From the NCBI GenBank assembly GCA_964482585.1, contig CAYZYO010000109.1:1-6835 (forward strand): 6,835 bases of DNA, written 5' to 3'. A program made the translations under genes and the position numbers. The notes below the pieces were generated by a model, which saw only the letters and a list, made by a program, of their open reading frames with translations, did not search any database and was not told the origin of the DNA. Numbering within the stretch: position 1 is the first letter of the stretch; each line of letters begins with the position of its first letter. The stretch is from CAYZYO01 sp964482585. GTDB lineage: Bacteria; Bacillota; Syntrophomonadia; Syntrophomonadales; Syntrophomonadaceae. Below are positions 5,929 through 6,835 of the stretch, in pieces.

Positions 5929-6835
5929 ACGCCAATTTGATTATGATAAAAAGTATCGAGATTTATTAAAAAAAATTCAGGAATTAAAAGAATTATCCGA
6001 AACAACCAGTTTTAATTTATCAGGGGAAATAGATTCCCTGGAAGATAAAATGATGGCAATCAGGGATCAGAAGTACAGTAATTTAAGCCCCTGGGAAAAA
6101 ATACTTTTAGTCCGTAACCCGCAGAGACCAACTAGCTATGATTATATTGAATATGTTTGTGATGAATGGATAGAATTGCATGGAGATCGATGTTTTGGGG
6201 ATGATAAAGCAATAGTAGCTGGGATAGGTTCTTTTGAAGGCCAACCGGTTACTGTCTTCGGACATCAGAGGGGCAAGAGCACCGGGGATAATATTCACCG
6301 GAACTTTGGTATGCCTCACCCTGAAGGATATCGCAAAATCCATAGACTGCTTTCACAGGCAGAAAAGTTTAATCGGCCAGTTATAAACCTAATAGATACC
6401 CAGGGAGCATATCCGGGAATTGGGGCTGAAGAACGAGGACAGGCCTGGAGCATATCACAGGTTCTAATGGTCCTGTCACATATTAAAGTGCCGGTAGTCT
6501 CAGTGGTTACTGGTGAAGGTGGTAGTGGTGGAGCCCTTGCCCTGGCAGTCTGTGATCGTTTGTTAATGCTTTCTAATGCAGTATTTTCTGTAGCTACAGC
6601 AGAAGCCTGTGCATCAATCCTATGGCAGGATACAAACCGGGTAGAAGAAACAGCTGCTGCAATGAAAATTACTGCCCAAGATCTCCATCAACTTAATATA
6701 GTAGATAGAATAATAGAAGAACCGGTTGGTGGAGCCCAGGAGCAATTTGAAATAATTGCAGATAACATAAAAAATGATATCAGGACTGCAATTAAAGAAA
6801 TAATGAACCTGGATAGGGATCAACTGCTTGAACAA
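5921..6835 (+). CDS. accA: Acetyl-CoA carboxylase carboxyltransferase, alpha subunit; 3' end outside window
   Basis: AccA is the partner of AccD in the carboxyltransferase. The frame stays open for 305 codons to the window edge. Known AccA proteins have about 315-325 residues, and the last visible residues (LLEQ) match the point just before the family's usual RY-x-K/R-F ending, so only about 8-15 residues should be missing. A charged N-terminal helical region (1-55) is followed by ARNPQRP-like VRNPQRP (64-70), ELHGDR (85-90), GHQRGK (114-119), NFGMPHPEGYRK (128-139), IDTQGAYPGIGAEERGQ (158-174), GEGGSGGALAL (198-208) and CASILW (230-235). Gln161 replaces the Pro of IDTPGAYPG, and TAEACASILW replaces the more common SPEGCASILW; both are near the oxyanion-binding loops but conservative enough for an active enzyme. 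Confidence 0.95.
   Translation, partial: MVKRQFDYDKKYRDLLKKIQELKELSETTSFNLSGEIDSLEDKMMAIRDQKYSNLSPWEKILLVRNPQRPTSYDYIEYVCDEWIELHGDRCFGDDKAIVAGIGSFEGQPVTVFGHQRGKSTGDNIHRNFGMPHPEGYRKIHRLLSQAEKFNRPVINLIDTQGAYPGIGAEERGQAWSISQVLMVLSHIKVPVVSVVTGEGGSGGALALAVCDRLLMLSNAVFSVATAEACASILWQDTNRVEETAAAMKITAQDLHQLNIVDRIIEEPVGGAQEQFEIIADNIKNDIRTAIKEIMNLDRDQLLEQ

Noticed and set aside
6107..6343. Minus-strand open frame of 78 codons
   Set aside because: It lies opposite the well-conserved core of accA, which is clearly the coding strand.

Overview
The window holds one co-directional (+ strand) run of nine core genes for bacterial type II fatty acid synthesis (FAS II) and its malonyl-CoA supply. The order is fabH (5' end cut off), fabK, fabD, fabG, acpP, fabF, fabZ, accD, accA (last few codons cut off). 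The use of FabK as the enoyl-ACP reductase, the modest AT-richness with many ATA/AGA/AGG codons, the strong GGAGG-type ribosome binding sites and a TTG start all suggest a Firmicute of the clostridial type. The exact genus cannot be told from this sequence alone.

Layout. Positions 1-2967 carry fabH-fabK-fabD-fabG, packed with a 4-nt gap and then 13-nt and 4-nt overlaps. A 76-nt AT-rich gap (2968-3043) separates fabG from acpP. It carries a good sigma-A-like promoter candidate whose expected transcription start falls inside a perfect 7-bp inverted repeat. acpP has the most extended Shine-Dalgarno sequence in the window and is followed after 16 nt by fabF. A second gap, 80 nt (4545-4624), precedes fabZ and contains a perfect TATAAT but no convincing -35. 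fabZ, accD and accA overlap one another by 4 and 8 nt. No stretch longer than 80 nt lacks a gene, and I see no RNA gene, mobile element, CRISPR array or rho-independent terminator.

How the genes work together. AccA and AccD form the carboxyltransferase that makes malonyl-CoA from acetyl-CoA and carboxybiotin. FabD moves malonyl to the acyl carrier protein (AcpP). FabH starts chains from acyl-CoA. Each elongation round uses FabG (ketoreduction), FabZ (dehydration), FabK (enoyl reduction) and FabF (condensation). The two other acetyl-CoA carboxylase genes, accB (biotin carrier) and accC (biotin carboxylase), are absent here, although in clostridia and streptococci they often lie between fabF and accD.

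This is essentially a conserved housekeeping operon. I found no evidence of an undescribed system. The points most worth checking are the promoter/operator-like element before acpP, the missing accB/accC, and a few substitutions next to conserved active-site motifs.
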